Shown here: piece by piece, positions 30,591-41,079 of the stretch
Layout: every line of letters begins with the position of its first letter
Numbering within the stretch: the first letter of the stretch is position 1
DNA from: Hyaloperonospora brassicae
Taxonomy: Eukaryota > Oomycota > Peronosporomycetes > Peronosporales > Peronosporaceae
Reading direction: 5' to 3'
DNA length: 64,000 nucleotides
NCBI GenBank assembly: GCA_947650285.1
Contig: CANTFL010000094.1
Span: forward strand, 1-64,000
Translations under genes and position numbers: made by a program
The notes under the pieces: model-generated
What the model was told of the DNA's origin: nothing
Seen by the model: only the letters and a program-made list of their open reading frames with translations
Databases searched by the model: none

Positions 30591-33184
30591 TGCCAACGCT
30601 AGAACCGAAACGGTTCTTGCGTGATCTGCGTAGTGGCAAAGTCAAGCAGATCTGCATACTCGTCACAGAGAATGAGTATGTGCCAGATATTCGGTCGGCA
30701 ACAGTATTTGCTGAGAACGAACGGGTTCTCAGCAGCTCATCGATGGACGAAAGTGTCCTCGATGAGAAGACTCGGATTGAACGATACACGTCTCAATCCT
30801 GGGAGTCACTTCAGGCAAATGCTTTGTATAAGAATTTGATCGAATTCAGAAATGTGTTCCCTGAATCCGTACCTTGCGAGTTGCCTAAGGACAAAGGCAC
30901 TCGACACGCGATCGAGCTCAAACCGGGCTCGAAGTACTGTGTCATGAAGCAGTGGCCACTACCTCGTGAACAAGTACTAGCGATCGACAAGTTCTTTGCC
31001 GATCGCTTAGCAGCGGGTCATGTGAGGGAATCAACATCCCCTCACAGCTCTCCGACCTTCTGTGTGCGAAAGGCCACAGGAGGGTGGCGGATGGTGCACG
31101 CATTCAACAAATTGAATGCTTCAACGGTACCGGCTCAGACGCCGATACCGAAGAAGGACGTAATCATAGATGGTATGTCAAAGAGTACCATCTTTTCGTC
31201 CATGGATCTGATGGATGGATTCTACCAGATCCTGATCCGTGAACGGGACGTCCCGTTCACGGCAGTGAGTACCCCCAGCGGGATGCTGTGGGAGTGGCTA
31301 GTGATGCCACAGGGGCTGAGTAATGCCCCTGCAACATTCAACAGATGCGTCACAAATCTGTTGAGACCGGTGCGATACTTCGCACCGAGTTACTTCGACG
31401 ATGTGTACGTCCATAGCCGGGCTATGGACGGAAAGACGGACGTTGAAGTTCACAGAACTCACGTTCGTCAGGTTCTTCAACTTCTGCGCAAGTATAAGTT
31501 GTACGCCAACCTCAAGAAGTGTATATTCGCGGCTAGCGAAATACCACTTCTTGGATGCATCGTGGGTAAACACGGCGTACGCCCTGATCCCGAAAAGATC
31601 AAGGCGATCACCGACTGGCCAGTGCCAGTCGATGTCAAGGGACTAAGGAAGTTCCTTGGTCTTGCGGCGTACTTGCACAAGTACTCGCGCAACTACGCCG
31701 AGATGACTGTTCATCTTTCTTGTCTGCTCAAGAAAAATGTCAAGTGGTCATGGAACGCTGGCTGCCAGCGTTCCTTTGAAGGTATCAAGCAAAGCTTGAT
31801 GCAATCGCCGATCTTGGCGATTGCAGATCAGGACAGACCATTTCATGTGGTCTGTGACGCCAGCGATTTTGCAATCGGCTGTGCGTTAATGCAGTTCGAT
31901 GCAGATGGCTCGGAGCGCGGCATCTGTTATCAGTCGCGTCAGCTGCAAGCAGCTGAGCGTAATTACCCAGTGCATGACAAGGAAATCCTTGCCATGAAAT
32001 ACGCACTGGCTAAGTTTCGCGTCTATCTCTTGGGAGATAGACCGTTTGTTGTCTACACGGACCATGCGTCATTACGCACGGCCGTAAACAGCCCACACCT
32101 CTCGCAAAGAATGGCGAGGTGGCTGTCTTTCTTCGCGGAGTATAACTTCTTCGCGGAGTATAACTTTTCCGTGGAGTATAAACCGGGACGACTCAATGTC
32201 GTCGCGGATGCTCTTTCGCGCCGGCCCGATTTCGAGCCGGACGCACAAATCAATAGTGAGGATAAAACCACTGTTGCGACACTGTCAGTCAGTGTCCCGT
32301 CGTTAAGTTTACTTGACGACGTACGAAAGGCATACGCAGAAGATAAGGATCTTCTGAGATTAATGGATCATCTGGTGAATCCATCCAGTAAATCCATGAG
32401 GGATTTACCGGCTTTGTACCGATCCTCATCAGATCGGTATTGTACACGCAACGGATTGCTGTACTATACAGCTGTTGCCGACGACACGCCTCGTGTCGTC
32501 GCCCCCACTCATAATGATTTTCGATTACGCATCATGTATGAGTGTCACGATGCCCCAACAGGTGGTCATCGTGGGAGAGGAAAGACTTATCTCACGGTAA
32601 GTCGCGACTTTTACTGGCCCCGCCAGTATCAGTTTGTTCGCAAGTACATACGTGCTTGCGAGGTTTGTCAACGGGTGAAGCCTAGTCCTTCATCCCGTGC
32701 GACATTGCAGCTTCTGCCTGTTCCGACAGAGTGCTGGCAGTCCGTTTCAATGGACTTCGTCTTCGGGTTTCCCAAAGACGCTCACAAGAATAATGGTATT
32801 CTTGTGTTTGTTGACCGATTCAGCAAGATGGTCCATCTTGCTGCTGTCCCTGAGTCAATCAAGGCTCAAGGTTGTGCTCGTGTCTTTCTAGACACGGTCT
32901 TTAGACTCCACGGGTTACCCCGTGAACTCGTATCCGACCGTGACCCTCGGTTCACGGCGGAATTTTGGCAAACCGTGTTCCGTACTCTCGGAACACGATT
33001 GAAGATGTCCACTTCTGACCATCCAGAAACAGATGGTCAGACGGAACGTGCGAACCGTGTCCTCGAAGAGATCCTTCGAGGATATGTCCACTCGTTTCGA
33101 GTTGGAGCGAATTCCTACCCATGGTGGAATTCGCCATCAATAATTCGGTGCATGCTTCAACACAGCACACACCGTTTTACGTGA
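30590..33184 (+). CDS. pol: A3 pol: reverse transcriptase, RNase H, integrase core
   Basis: 864 codons, co-linear with A1 pol. RT has PQGLSNAPATF and YFDD (about residue 268). RNase H has VCDASDFAIG and ends in DALSRRPDF, after the same FFAEYN duplication. Integrase has the HHCC finger and MDFVFG, SDRDPRF (canonical, unlike A1) and TDGQTERANRVLEE. The frame is lost before 33121 in the same place as A1. The GTG/ATG start is formal: the protein should be cleaved from a gag-pro-pol precursor. Confidence 0.9.
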   Translation: MPTLEPKRFLRDLRSGKVKQICILVTENEYVPDIRSATVFAENERVLSSSSMDESVLDEKTRIERYTSQSWESLQANALYKNLIEFRNVFPESVPCELPKDKGTRHAIELKPGSKYCVMKQWPLPREQVLAIDKFFADRLAAGHVRESTSPHSSPTFCVRKATGGWRMVHAFNKLNASTVPAQTPIPKKDVIIDGMSKSTIFSSMDLMDGFYQILIRERDVPFTAVSTPSGMLWEWLVMPQGLSNAPATFNRCVTNLLRPVRYFAPSYFDDVYVHSRAMDGKTDVEVHRTHVRQVLQLLRKYKLYANLKKCIFAASEIPLLGCIVGKHGVRPDPEKIKAITDWPVPVDVKGLRKFLGLAAYLHKYSRNYAEMTVHLSCLLKKNVKWSWNAGCQRSFEGIKQSLMQSPILAIADQDRPFHVVCDASDFAIGCALMQFDADGSERGICYQSRQLQAAERNYPVHDKEILAMKYALAKFRVYLLGDRPFVVYTDHASLRTAVNSPHLSQRMARWLSFFAEYNFFAEYNFSVEYKPGRLNVVADALSRRPDFEPDAQINSEDKTTVATLSVSVPSLSLLDDVRKAYAEDKDLLRLMDHLVNPSSKSMRDLPALYRSSSDRYCTRNGLLYYTAVADDTPRVVAPTHNDFRLRIMYECHDAPTGGHRGRGKTYLTVSRDFYWPRQYQFVRKYIRACEVCQRVKPSPSSRATLQLLPVPTECWQSVSMDFVFGFPKDAHKNNGILVFVDRFSKMVHLAAVPESIKAQGCARVFLDTVFRLHGLPRELVSDRDPRFTAEFWQTVFRTLGTRLKMSTSDHPETDGQTERANRVLEEILRGYVHSFRVGANSYPWWNSPSIIRCMLQHSTHRFT

Positions 33185-34464
33185 ATGGCCTACGCCATCC
33201 ACGAGTGCCCACCCTTATAGAGTGTGACTCTTGCATAAGGGGGGGAGGGACTCGCTCGAGCAAAAACCGTTTTGGCTCTTGCTCATCACGTGTCGACGCA
33301 AACGTCGTCACGTATGATGCCGATGTCGATCAAGTCGACATCGATGAAGAAGATCATCTCAATAATAGCGACGACGCTATTATTGATTCGGATGATGATG
33401 ACGATGCTGGTATATCCAGCATCGCCAACGATTATGTCAGCGAGGAAGAAGACAACCTCGCTGAAGAAGAGAGCAATCTCTTAGCAGTGCGCACGAAGCG
33501 CACTGCCAGACAAAACAACGAATCAGCAGAGAACTTCCTGCTGACTCGAGAAGCGGTAGTCCGTTTCGTTCAGGACTCCATCGCAAATGCGGTGGACCGT
33601 CAGAAACGGAACGCAGACAAGAATGGAAGAGCAAATGTTCTTTCATTTAAGGTTAACGACCTAGTACTACTGTCTACGGTAAACTTACCTGGACATGCAG
33701 TCACTAGTGTCGGCAGTAGTAAACTACTGCCGAAATACGTTGGGCCATTTCGAGTGTTGCACCGCAAGGGCAATGCATACACGATCGAATTGCCACGTAG
33801 GATGCGCACGCATCCTACGTTTTACGTGGGGAGGCTTAGGTCGTACTGTCAGTACGAGCCTTCTTCCTCCGATGAAGATAGCCCCCACGTTCAAGAACAT
33901 CCATCAAGTTCTTGCGTTCGCGCTCCAGACGATCCGTCTGGTCGCGCAGATATGATACCTCGGTACTCAACCGAGATATCTCCCCGCGAGCTGTCGCCAG
34001 CTCGCCGAATAGGGAGCGGACATCCCGCTCGACCTGAAGCTGCGCTGTGGCATAATCGGCGCGATCCCTCGCCCGATCAGCCTCGTGACCCTTGCGGTTC
34101 TTCCGCACGGTATCGGTCAAAGCGTAGCGCCGATCGCGCTCGTGCTTCAAGTCATCGCGCAATTCATCGATTGCGCGATCCATCTCGTAAGGGTCGAGAT
34201 GGTGAACCGAATCATCTGGAGGAGGTCTTTCCTCCTCCACCACATCCTTTGGTGGATGCGCACGGTGATCAACGCTTTCTAGTGGAGCGTATCTTGAATC
34301 ACCGTGACGATTCAGGATCAAGGACGAGCTACCTCGTCCAGTGGAGGGGGTATCCACCCTCTTGGAACAGCTGGGAGCCCCGCTCTCAGCTGTTGATGGA
34401 TGTTGAAGGTCTCGTCCGCCAGTATGACGAGACCCATCCGATGAGTCCTGTGGCCCATCGGTAA
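33121..34464 (+). CDS. A3 integrase C-terminus, acidic insert, GPY/F module, linker and chromodomain
   Basis: 447 codons, continuous here because the G run near 33239 has seven G. Order: [14 protein letters not shown] (integrase), an insert with DSDDDDDAG and [13 protein letters not shown] at about residues 60-115, GPY/F module ([19 protein letters not shown]), a Pro/Arg/Asp-rich linker of about 130 residues, then the chromodomain ([11 protein letters not shown] ... [17 protein letters not shown]). The acidic insert is unusual between integrase core and GPY/F. The linker and chromodomain lie opposite the antisense ORF 33836-34786. Confidence 0.85.
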   Translation: MVEFAINNSVHASTQHTPFYVNGLRHPRVPTLIECDSCIRGGGTRSSKNRFGSCSSRVDANVVTYDADVDQVDIDEEDHLNNSDDAIIDSDDDDDAGISSIANDYVSEEEDNLAEEESNLLAVRTKRTARQNNESAENFLLTREAVVRFVQDSIANAVDRQKRNADKNGRANVLSFKVNDLVLLSTVNLPGHAVTSVGSSKLLPKYVGPFRVLHRKGNAYTIELPRRMRTHPTFYVGRLRSYCQYEPSSSDEDSPHVQEHPSSSCVRAPDDPSGRADMIPRYSTEISPRELSPARRIGSGHPARPEAALWHNRRDPSPDQPRDPCGSSARYRSKRSADRARASSHRAIHRLRDPSRKGRDGEPNHLEEVFPPPPHPLVDAHGDQRFLVERILNHRDDSGSRTSYLVQWRGYPPSWNSWEPRSQLLMDVEGLVRQYDETHPMSPVAHR

Positions 34465-34786
34465 ACACGCGCCCTAGGCGCTTGTAGACGGATTGCAAGT
34501 TTGCAATCGCGTCACGCATCTCAGCCGAGATGTGTGCCCTTCCCCAGGGCGAATTTAGGGAATACACATCCCTATGTGCACGCTGTGAGTTGTCACCACA
34601 ACTCGCACAAGGGTCTCCCCATATGAGGCAAGGAATGCCTGCCTCATTCGACAAACAGTGCAACCGGTACCTAGCACCGGTTGGCGTTCGCCTTTCGAAC
34701 CTGAGGCGTGTCGCCACATGTTTCTTGAGCCACCCTTCTCGTCCAAAATTCTTTACGTTTTGTACATACGCGTTCCGCGCAGCCAA
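33836..34786 (-). CDS. A3 antisense ORF, C-terminal part with coiled coil
   Basis: 316 codons beginning formally at a TTG. Contains FGREGWLKK, a Cys patch ([16 protein letters not shown]) and a terminal heptad region ([20 protein letters not shown]). It overlaps the sense frame for about 629 bases. It differs from the A1 copy by few residues. Frame relation to 34753-35445 again needs one shift. Confidence 0.5.
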   Translation of the reverse strand: MAARNAYVQNVKNFGREGWLKKHVATRLRFERRTPTGARYRLHCLSNEAGIPCLIWGDPCASCGDNSQRAHRDVYSLNSPWGRAHISAEMRDAIANLQSVYKRLGRVFTDGPQDSSDGSRHTGGRDLQHPSTAESGAPSCSKRVDTPSTGRGSSSLILNRHGDSRYAPLESVDHRAHPPKDVVEEERPPPDDSVHHLDPYEMDRAIDELRDDLKHERDRRYALTDTVRKNRKGHEADRARDRADYATAQLQVERDVRSLFGELATARGEISRLSTEVSYLRDQTDRLERERKNLMDVLERGGYLHRRKKARTDSTT

Positions 34787-35445
34787 AAGCGAGGCCTTGT
34801 CACGCTTTTGGTTGCCGTTGTACCATCGATGTCTAAAAAGACATCGAGATAAAAATCCTCATGAGCGCGAAAGTTTCTCGCGCTGGAACTCAAGCCGTGA
34901 AGCTCAGTTGCATCGAATAAAGGTATTCGATGGTGTTGGCTTGTCTCGTGAGACAAGCCATTGATGATCCGTTCAGGCAAACGCCACGGCTTCGATCCAT
35001 CACGCTTCACAGTGGTACCCTTGTCGGTACCACGGCTCCCAGATTGACGACGGCTCGCGCCATCGTCATCACTCTCGTGCGAAGAAGCACGAGTCGGCGG
35101 TGGTAAGGAGTAATACTCCTCACCACTATGATCATCGTCATCATCACTGCCTAACACACTGTGATGCGAATCACGAGTCCGTTCGTTCGGCAGTGGTCTT
35201 GGCGAATACTGAGGAGTCGCCGGTGATCGAGACGCTTCTGGAGCATTGCCCGAGTCAGACACGTTTGACTCGCCAGAGTAGATGACCTCAACGTCGGGGT
35301 CATCATGCGCACGCGGTGTGATACCGCGTGCACCTGCAGCACCTGTTGATGCAGGCGAAGAAGGAGCAGCAGACAACGAATCGTCTGCCGCAGAGGCTGG
35401 CACAGCACCGGGCTGTGTGGGTCTTGAGTCACCTCGGATATACAT
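34753..35445 (-). CDS. A3 antisense ORF, N-terminal disordered part
   Basis: 230 codons from ATG 35443-35445. The Ala/Ser/Pro and Asp-rich sequence matches A1, then the frame runs further ([20 protein letters not shown]) than in A1 because of one extra A near 34853. It is transcribed, if at all, towards pol from near the 3' LTR. Confidence 0.5.
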   Translation of the reverse strand: MYIRGDSRPTQPGAVPASAADDSLSAAPSSPASTGAAGARGITPRAHDDPDVEVIYSGESNVSDSGNAPEASRSPATPQYSPRPLPNERTRDSHHSVLGSDDDDDHSGEEYYSLPPPTRASSHESDDDGASRRQSGSRGTDKGTTVKRDGSKPWRLPERIINGLSHETSQHHRIPLFDATELHGLSSSARNFRAHEDFYLDVFLDIDGTTATKSVTRPRFWLRGTRMYKT

Positions 35446-35562
35446 GTTAACTATGCGAGGTCAAGCGGAAAGTGAATGGAACGGACACAACAAGTGCTCC
35501 CTACCCCAATGGTGGCCAACAGGTGACCTCCATATTTTCGATAGTCACACGGTGATTATCCG

Positions 35563-35576
35563 TTAAGGGAAGGTGA
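35563..35576 (+). other. Polypurine tract of A3
   Basis: TAAGGGAAGGTGA directly before the 3' LTR. It is shorter and less G-rich than in A1. Confidence 0.6.
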
Positions 35577-35967
35577 TGTAACGGGGCAGCCCGTTACATG
35601 AAATTGACACTTTAAGGAAAGTGACAATAAAGAATATAAAGATGGATATTCTTTAAACAATATCACCAAAGTGGTGATATTGAAGGGTCGATCAAAGGGT
35701 CTGTTCATTGGTTGATATTTTGATGATATAAACCCACCAATCGCCGCAAGATGCGCGCAATGAGTGGTGACGAGACGTCACCATACACTCAGTTAGATTA
35801 GAATAATTAAGTTAAGTCAAACAGAGAGACAGTGGTTAAAGACTTAATTATATTAATACAACAGTTCTACTTTTACCTTACCTACGCTTCCTCGTTTGCC
35901 TCGTGTACGTTTGTAGGGTGCACCGAAACCCTTGCGTTAAGTTCACGCAAGGGTGTGCCCCGCTACA
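35577..35967 (+). repeat. 3' LTR of A3
   Basis: 391 bp. Its first half matches the A1 LTR (ACTTTAAGGAAAGTGACAAT) rather than its own 5' partner. It ends in CCCCGCTACA. Confidence 0.9.
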
Positions 35968-35972
35968 TCTAT

Positions 35973-36528
35973 GGGATAATTTCCACCTAAAAATGACAAA
36001 GCAGTCGTCGTAAAAGATGTGGAAGTCGGTAGCGATCGCGTTACCTGCGAAATAGATTGCGTGACTGGACGAGGGTTTTAAACCAAGCGTGCGGAAGTGT
36101 CATTGGCTTGAAAAGTCGATCGACACGAGACATCATCAATCGACGCGCAAGCTCGATCAGGATGACACCGCCTTGACTTCGTCGTATTGCAACTTTTCTC
36201 GACACTGCCTGAAGCTGTTGCTCTCTAAGCACGAACGGAAGGTCAGTTGGGTAATTTTATCGTGCGATAAGAGCGCAATCTCGTCTATCACACTCATCGA
36301 TCCGATGCAGTGCTATAACTCTTCGTTCACACACATCGTAGACCAAAAGACCAGCTACTACGAAGTGTAAGCGCCTCTGCGCCGCGCATAGATATTCTGA
36401 TGCTCACTAATTGTCCTTGCACGTCGTCCTTGCACGTCGATATATCGTTACTCGCGATCATCGCTTCTTTGTCGATCACAAGTGTGTGCAACCGTTAACG
36501 AGGGCTCAAGGATCTAAGTCAATACGTC
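35973..36528. other. Host-like sequence downstream of A3
   Basis: A 93-codon plus frame (36089-36370) has no recognisable motif. This is the continuation of the DNA left of 27944. Confidence 0.4.
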
Positions 36529-36533
36529 TTATT

Positions 36534-37005
36534 TGTGATGGTGCACGCTCTTGCTCAAATAACTGAGCAAGGCCTTGACATGATAACAATGCAAGGATGC
36601 GTACGATCGACGTCAGGTGCAATTGGCGTGAAGAAGCGCGACCAAGACAATACACAACCCGACAGCTCTCTCTTGACGGAAAAGTAGAACTGTTTATTTA
36701 ATATAGTTATGTTTCCTACTAAATCATCTTTCGTCTTGATCTAACTATATTGAACTAATGTCTCCTATGTGGGTCTTCTATCCACCACCCATTGCGCGTG
36801 TCCAGCAGCGATTGGTGGTTAAATTGGTTTATGTACACGGTACGTCAACCAAGAAGTAGACCCCTCCACGAATATTACCCTTAGAGATAATATTCCGACA
36901 ACATCGCTTTTCTCGAGTGATGTTGATTAAATATTATCAAAATAGATTATATTCAAAACTGGTACTTTCGTACCATTTAATATATAACGGGCTCGCCCCG
37001 TTACA
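36534..37005 (-). repeat. Solo LTR of a divergent family-A subfamily (A'), perfect target duplication
   Basis: 472 bp, nearly identical to 44663-45133. It is flanked by TTATT at 36529-36533 and 37006-37010. It contains the stem TGGTAC (36960-36965) with GTACCA (36970-36975). Confidence 0.82.
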
Positions 37006-37070
37006 TTATTGCTCGAGGTTTATGCCGAAGGATGCCTCATGGTAGGCCAGTAGGACAGTGGCACATGATG

Positions 37071-37500
37071 TGTAACGGGGTAGCGCGTTACATGAAATTA
37101 CAATGTGTGAGAAATTATAGTTAAGAATATTATGTTGATATTTTCTTTACTATATGGTGATACTTTTGATATGAATCAAAGGCCTACTCAGTGGTTGATT
37201 TTGTGTCTATATCAACGGATTAATCGTGGATAGACGCGCGCATTGAGTGGCGAATAGAAGTCATCATAATTTTGTTCTATTAATATAATTTAGTTTAGAA
37301 AAATTAGAAAACAAGAGATATTAGACTTAGTTACATAATTTAACAATTTTACTATTTCTACAACTAGGGTCTTTGCCTTAGTCATTTACCCTTCCTATGG
37401 TTCGTGCATAAACCTAGGAAAAGCAGTGACCTTCGCTGTTGTCCATGAAAGCTCACTGCGTACTCGAAGTTCATTACGTAGTTGCCGGCGCCCCGTAACA
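37071..37500 (+). repeat. 5' LTR of H
   Basis: 430 bp from TGTAACGGGG to CCCCGTAACA. It is much diverged, followed by CCTGATAGCAC in the primer-site position. Confidence 0.75.
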
Positions 37501-37551
37501 CCTGATAGCACTTTGTAGTCCCTCCTAGGACAATCACCGCAAAGCCTAATA

Positions 37552-38633
37552 TGAACATGTCGTAAAAGCCATTTTTAGGTGCGATTTCGAGTGCAGTGCG
37601 ATCAAACGAATAGATCGACTGTTGACGAAGACGCTGTCTGGGCCATGCTATCCTCAAAGGATAGGGACCGACAGCATGCCGTCATCAGCAAGTTCTTGCA
37701 ACGAGTACTTGATGAGGCACGAGCGCAGGTGAAATTGTTGAAAACAACAAAACCCAGCAGACTGACAACCTGAGACAACAAAAGTCTCAGTCCGCACAGT
37801 CGACGCGTAAAAGTCGACGGAAGGCTCTTAAGCTGGAGATCTTTATGTACCGGGGAGCCGAGAAAGACTCTCTTTTAAGATAATTCGTCGAGCTGGACGG
37901 TGCCATCGAGGCCCGTCTTCGCATCGACGATGAACAATTGCATATCCGTTTGCTCAGTCATACTTGGTAGGGGTCGCCAGGAACTGGGCTCTATATTTTA
38001 ACTTGCACGACCCAAACGTGTTTGGGTCGTTGAGAACCTTCAAGCCCTACTCAGCGAAACGTTTGAACCGCCAAGGGCAGAGTTCAGCACTCTATCAGAG
38101 CTTGTGTTACTCAAGCAGGGTAAGCGTAATGTTCATGAATACGCTCTATATGTACGCTATCTTGCAAATTGCATGGTAGCGGACTCTACGAGTGCATTTG
38201 AGTTTAACACAATATCGATCTAAGGACTTAAAGATTGCCCCGCCAGGGACCAACTGTTCCGCGGAGAGCTGAAGACGCTTTCAGACGTAATATACGCCGA
38301 GGAGCATGATGCTTTAGTGTGGGACAGGCTCAAACTACGTTGACCCCTTTTCGTTCATATAGACGACTAGCGGCCGGAGGTCCAGAGCCAAGGAATCTTG
38401 GTCATCTTGAGAGCGAGAGACCTCTCCCTGCGAGCGACAAGCGATTGCTGAGATGCCATCGCTCTCACAAAGTAGGACACTACGCAAATGAATGCTGTGG
38501 TCCCCGCTTAGAACCTCTTAGTGCAGAGCGCAGTGGCCCTCGAGGAGCTCGGAGAACTGGAGGAAGAGGGTCCGAAGCCGTTGCAAAGCCGAAACAGCGA
38601 AGCGGACAATTAAAAAATGGACGGGGTCAGTAG
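37552..38633 (+). pseudogene. gag: H gag pseudogene
   Basis: Recognisable pieces in several frames: 37579-37773 (N-terminal), DPNVFGSLRTF in 37964-38179, and 38319-38633 with RCHRSHKVGHYANEC, a zinc knuckle whose second Cys is Ser. The slippery AAAAAAT (38612-38618) and the TAG-containing stem are still present. Confidence 0.75.
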
Positions 38634-38639
38634 GGGCGG

Positions 38640-40850
38640 AGCGCCCTACCGATCCAGTAAGATCAAGAGCCTTTGCTAATTTCTTGACGAATGTTTCTTC
38701 TGACACACGATTGTTGTGTGCCTTTGCACCTAATGATGAGATATCACTCATCACATTGACTTGGAAGTGGCGAAGGACTTGTCGATTCGCGCCATAGTTA
38801 ATTGTGTTGCGTCAAGCAATTTTGTTTGTCGTCAGTCAGCAGAGGCTGAAAAACTCAACTATGTTGAGTGACAGATCCGTCCAACGAAAATGATGGTACA
38901 TCTAGTTACAGGCACATCGATCAATGTAAAGAAACGTGTAGTCGAAAAATTACCACACGTTAGATGGCAAACTTTATAATGATGATTTTATCGTACTGGA
39001 TCTGGATGACAACTTTTGTGTCATCCTAAGATTGCCTAGGTTTATGAGATACTAGCCGAGGGTGAATAGTCAGAATCGATCCGTCGAGGTGCCAGAATTT
39101 TGTTCATCAGAAAGTCATTTAATGAACGTCTAGGAGCGTTTAAACGCGTTTGGGTGTCCTACGAGTGATAATAATGACCTCACTTGCGGTACGGTCGTTA
39201 GCACGACTGCACAAGATCACAGTGTAGTTGATCACTATACTATGAAGTAAACTCCCGGCGGCTGTACAGAAGTACGGGCAGTGCCGAAGGTCAACCACTC
39301 AAATAAGTCGAGTGGACCGGGACATGGATGCATGCCTAGCGGGCAGCATCTTAGACAAAAGAAACCGGTTGCCCTCAAGCGGCAACATGGAGATCCTAGG
39401 TCGACTGGAAAGTCGACCGTAGAGGATCGGTGCCTGACTGTGGTTGCACAGCCACAGTCGGAAGACGTCGAGGGAATAAGTCCCCACGTACTTGAGGAAG
39501 GAATTCCTCAAGAGTCGCTTGCTGAGGGATTAGGCCCTCAGCAACCTGTGGAAGCAAGTTCCCAGGAAGAAACTGAGATGTGAACGTCTTGGTTAATGAC
39601 GGATCAAGCGTAGGCGCTTCTACGCTTGATCTGATTGTGCCTCCGAAGTTGACTTCGGAGATAACTCAGTTGCCAACGCTAGAACCGAAACGGTTCTTGC
39701 GTGATCTGCGTAGTGGCAAAGTCAAGCAGATATGCATACTCGTCACAGAGGATGAGTATGTGCCAGATATTCGGTCGGCAACAGTATTTGCTGAGAACGA
39801 ACGGGTTCTCAGCAGCTCATCGATGGACGAAAGCGTCCTCGATGAGAAGACTCGGATTGAACGATACACGTCTCAATCCTGGGAGTCACTTCAGGCAAAT
39901 TCTTTGTGTAAGGATGTGATCGAATTCAGAAATGTGTTCCCTGAATCCGTACCTTGCGAGTTGCCTAAGGACAAAGGCACTCGACACGCGATCGAGCTCA
40001 AACCGGGCTCGAAGTACTGTGTCATGAAGCAGTGGCCACTACCTCGTGAACAAGTACTAGCGATCGACAAGTTCTTTGCCGATCGCTTAGCAGCGGGCCA
40101 TGTGAGGGAATCAACATCCCCTCACAGCTCTCCGACCTTCTGTGTGCGAAAGGCCACAGGAGGATGGCGAATAGTGCACGCATTCAACAAGTTTAATACT
40201 GCAAGGGTACCGACTCAGACACCGATATCGAGGAAGGACGTAATCCTCGATCGTATGTCAAAGAGTACCATCTTTTCGTCCATGGATCTGATGGATGGAT
40301 TCTATCAGATTCTTGTGCGTGAACGGAATGTTCCGTACAAGGCAGTGAGCACCCCAGCGGTATGCTGTGGGAGTAGCTAGTGATGCCACATGGGATAAGT
40401 AACGCCCATGCTACATTCGACAGATGTGCGACAAATCGGTTAATATCGGTGCAGGGTTTCGCACCGAGATACTTGTGACAAAGTGTTCGTTCATAGCCGG
40501 GCTATGGATGTAAAGACGGACATGGAAGTTCACAGACCACACGCTCATTAGGTTCTTCAACTTATGCGCAAGCATAAATTTTACGCCAATCTAAAGAAGT
40601 GTATATTTTGTGGCGAGCGAAATACTAATTTTTAGGTGCACCGTGAGAACGATCGTCGTACGCCGTGAACCCGAAACGATCAAGGCTGTTACCAACTGAT
40701 CATTTCCTTGTCGATGTGAAGAAGCTTCAAAGATTCTTGGATTTTTTGCGTACGTGCAGAAGTACTTGCTGAAGCGTCTGTGGTCATGCATCGACCTTCT
40801 GTATGATCAAGGCAGATTTAAATAACAAATTTGAGAATCTCGCTTTTTCC
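38640..40850 (+). pseudogene. H protease and 5' half of pol
   Basis: The protease core near 38760-39050 is degraded. Open frames 39281-39583 and 39580-40380 cover the linker and the start of RT (WRIVHAFNKFN, SMDLMDGFYQIL). The protease-pol junction reads CAGTTGCC and is in frame (EITQLPTLEPKRF), unlike A1 and A3. RT continues with stops to about 40850. Confidence 0.75.
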
Positions 40851-41079
40851 ATACCGGTTGAGCCCACATCGCGTATCCCGTCACCATTCGACTGTGGTAA
40901 AGTAGTTACGAGATGTAATCGTTGCGTTGGCCGTGAGATACAGCAGATCGAAGGCGTCTGTTAATTTCGATAAAGATTCTGATTATAAGAATTTGGGCTG
41001 GAATTGGGGCCTCTCGATATTGATTCGAATTATCGGTATCGATCCTATCTCTCGATCTCGATCTGTTGTTTACACGATC
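40851..41079. other. Unassigned sequence
   Basis: No feature recognised between the end of H and the D-type fragment. Confidence 0.4.

Larger units (their letters stand above)
27949..35967 (+). mobile_element. A3: full-length family-A Ty3/Gypsy with perfect target duplication
   Basis: An 8,019-bp element on the plus strand, bounded by TCTAT at 27944-27948 and 35968-35972. LTRs 27949-28343 and 35577-35967 differ clearly, unlike those of A1. Gene order equals A1. gag carries the 10-bp duplication shared with A2, pol carries the same integrase frameshift as A1, and the gag-pro frameshift signal is intact. Confidence 0.92.
37071..40850 (+). mobile_element. H: old, 3'-truncated family-A Gypsy copy with a young-looking middle
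   Basis: 5' LTR, degenerate gag, protease and part of pol. The 3' end fades into unrelated sequence near 40850. From about 39180 to 40170 it is almost identical to A1/A3, but both sides are strongly diverged. Confidence 0.8.
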
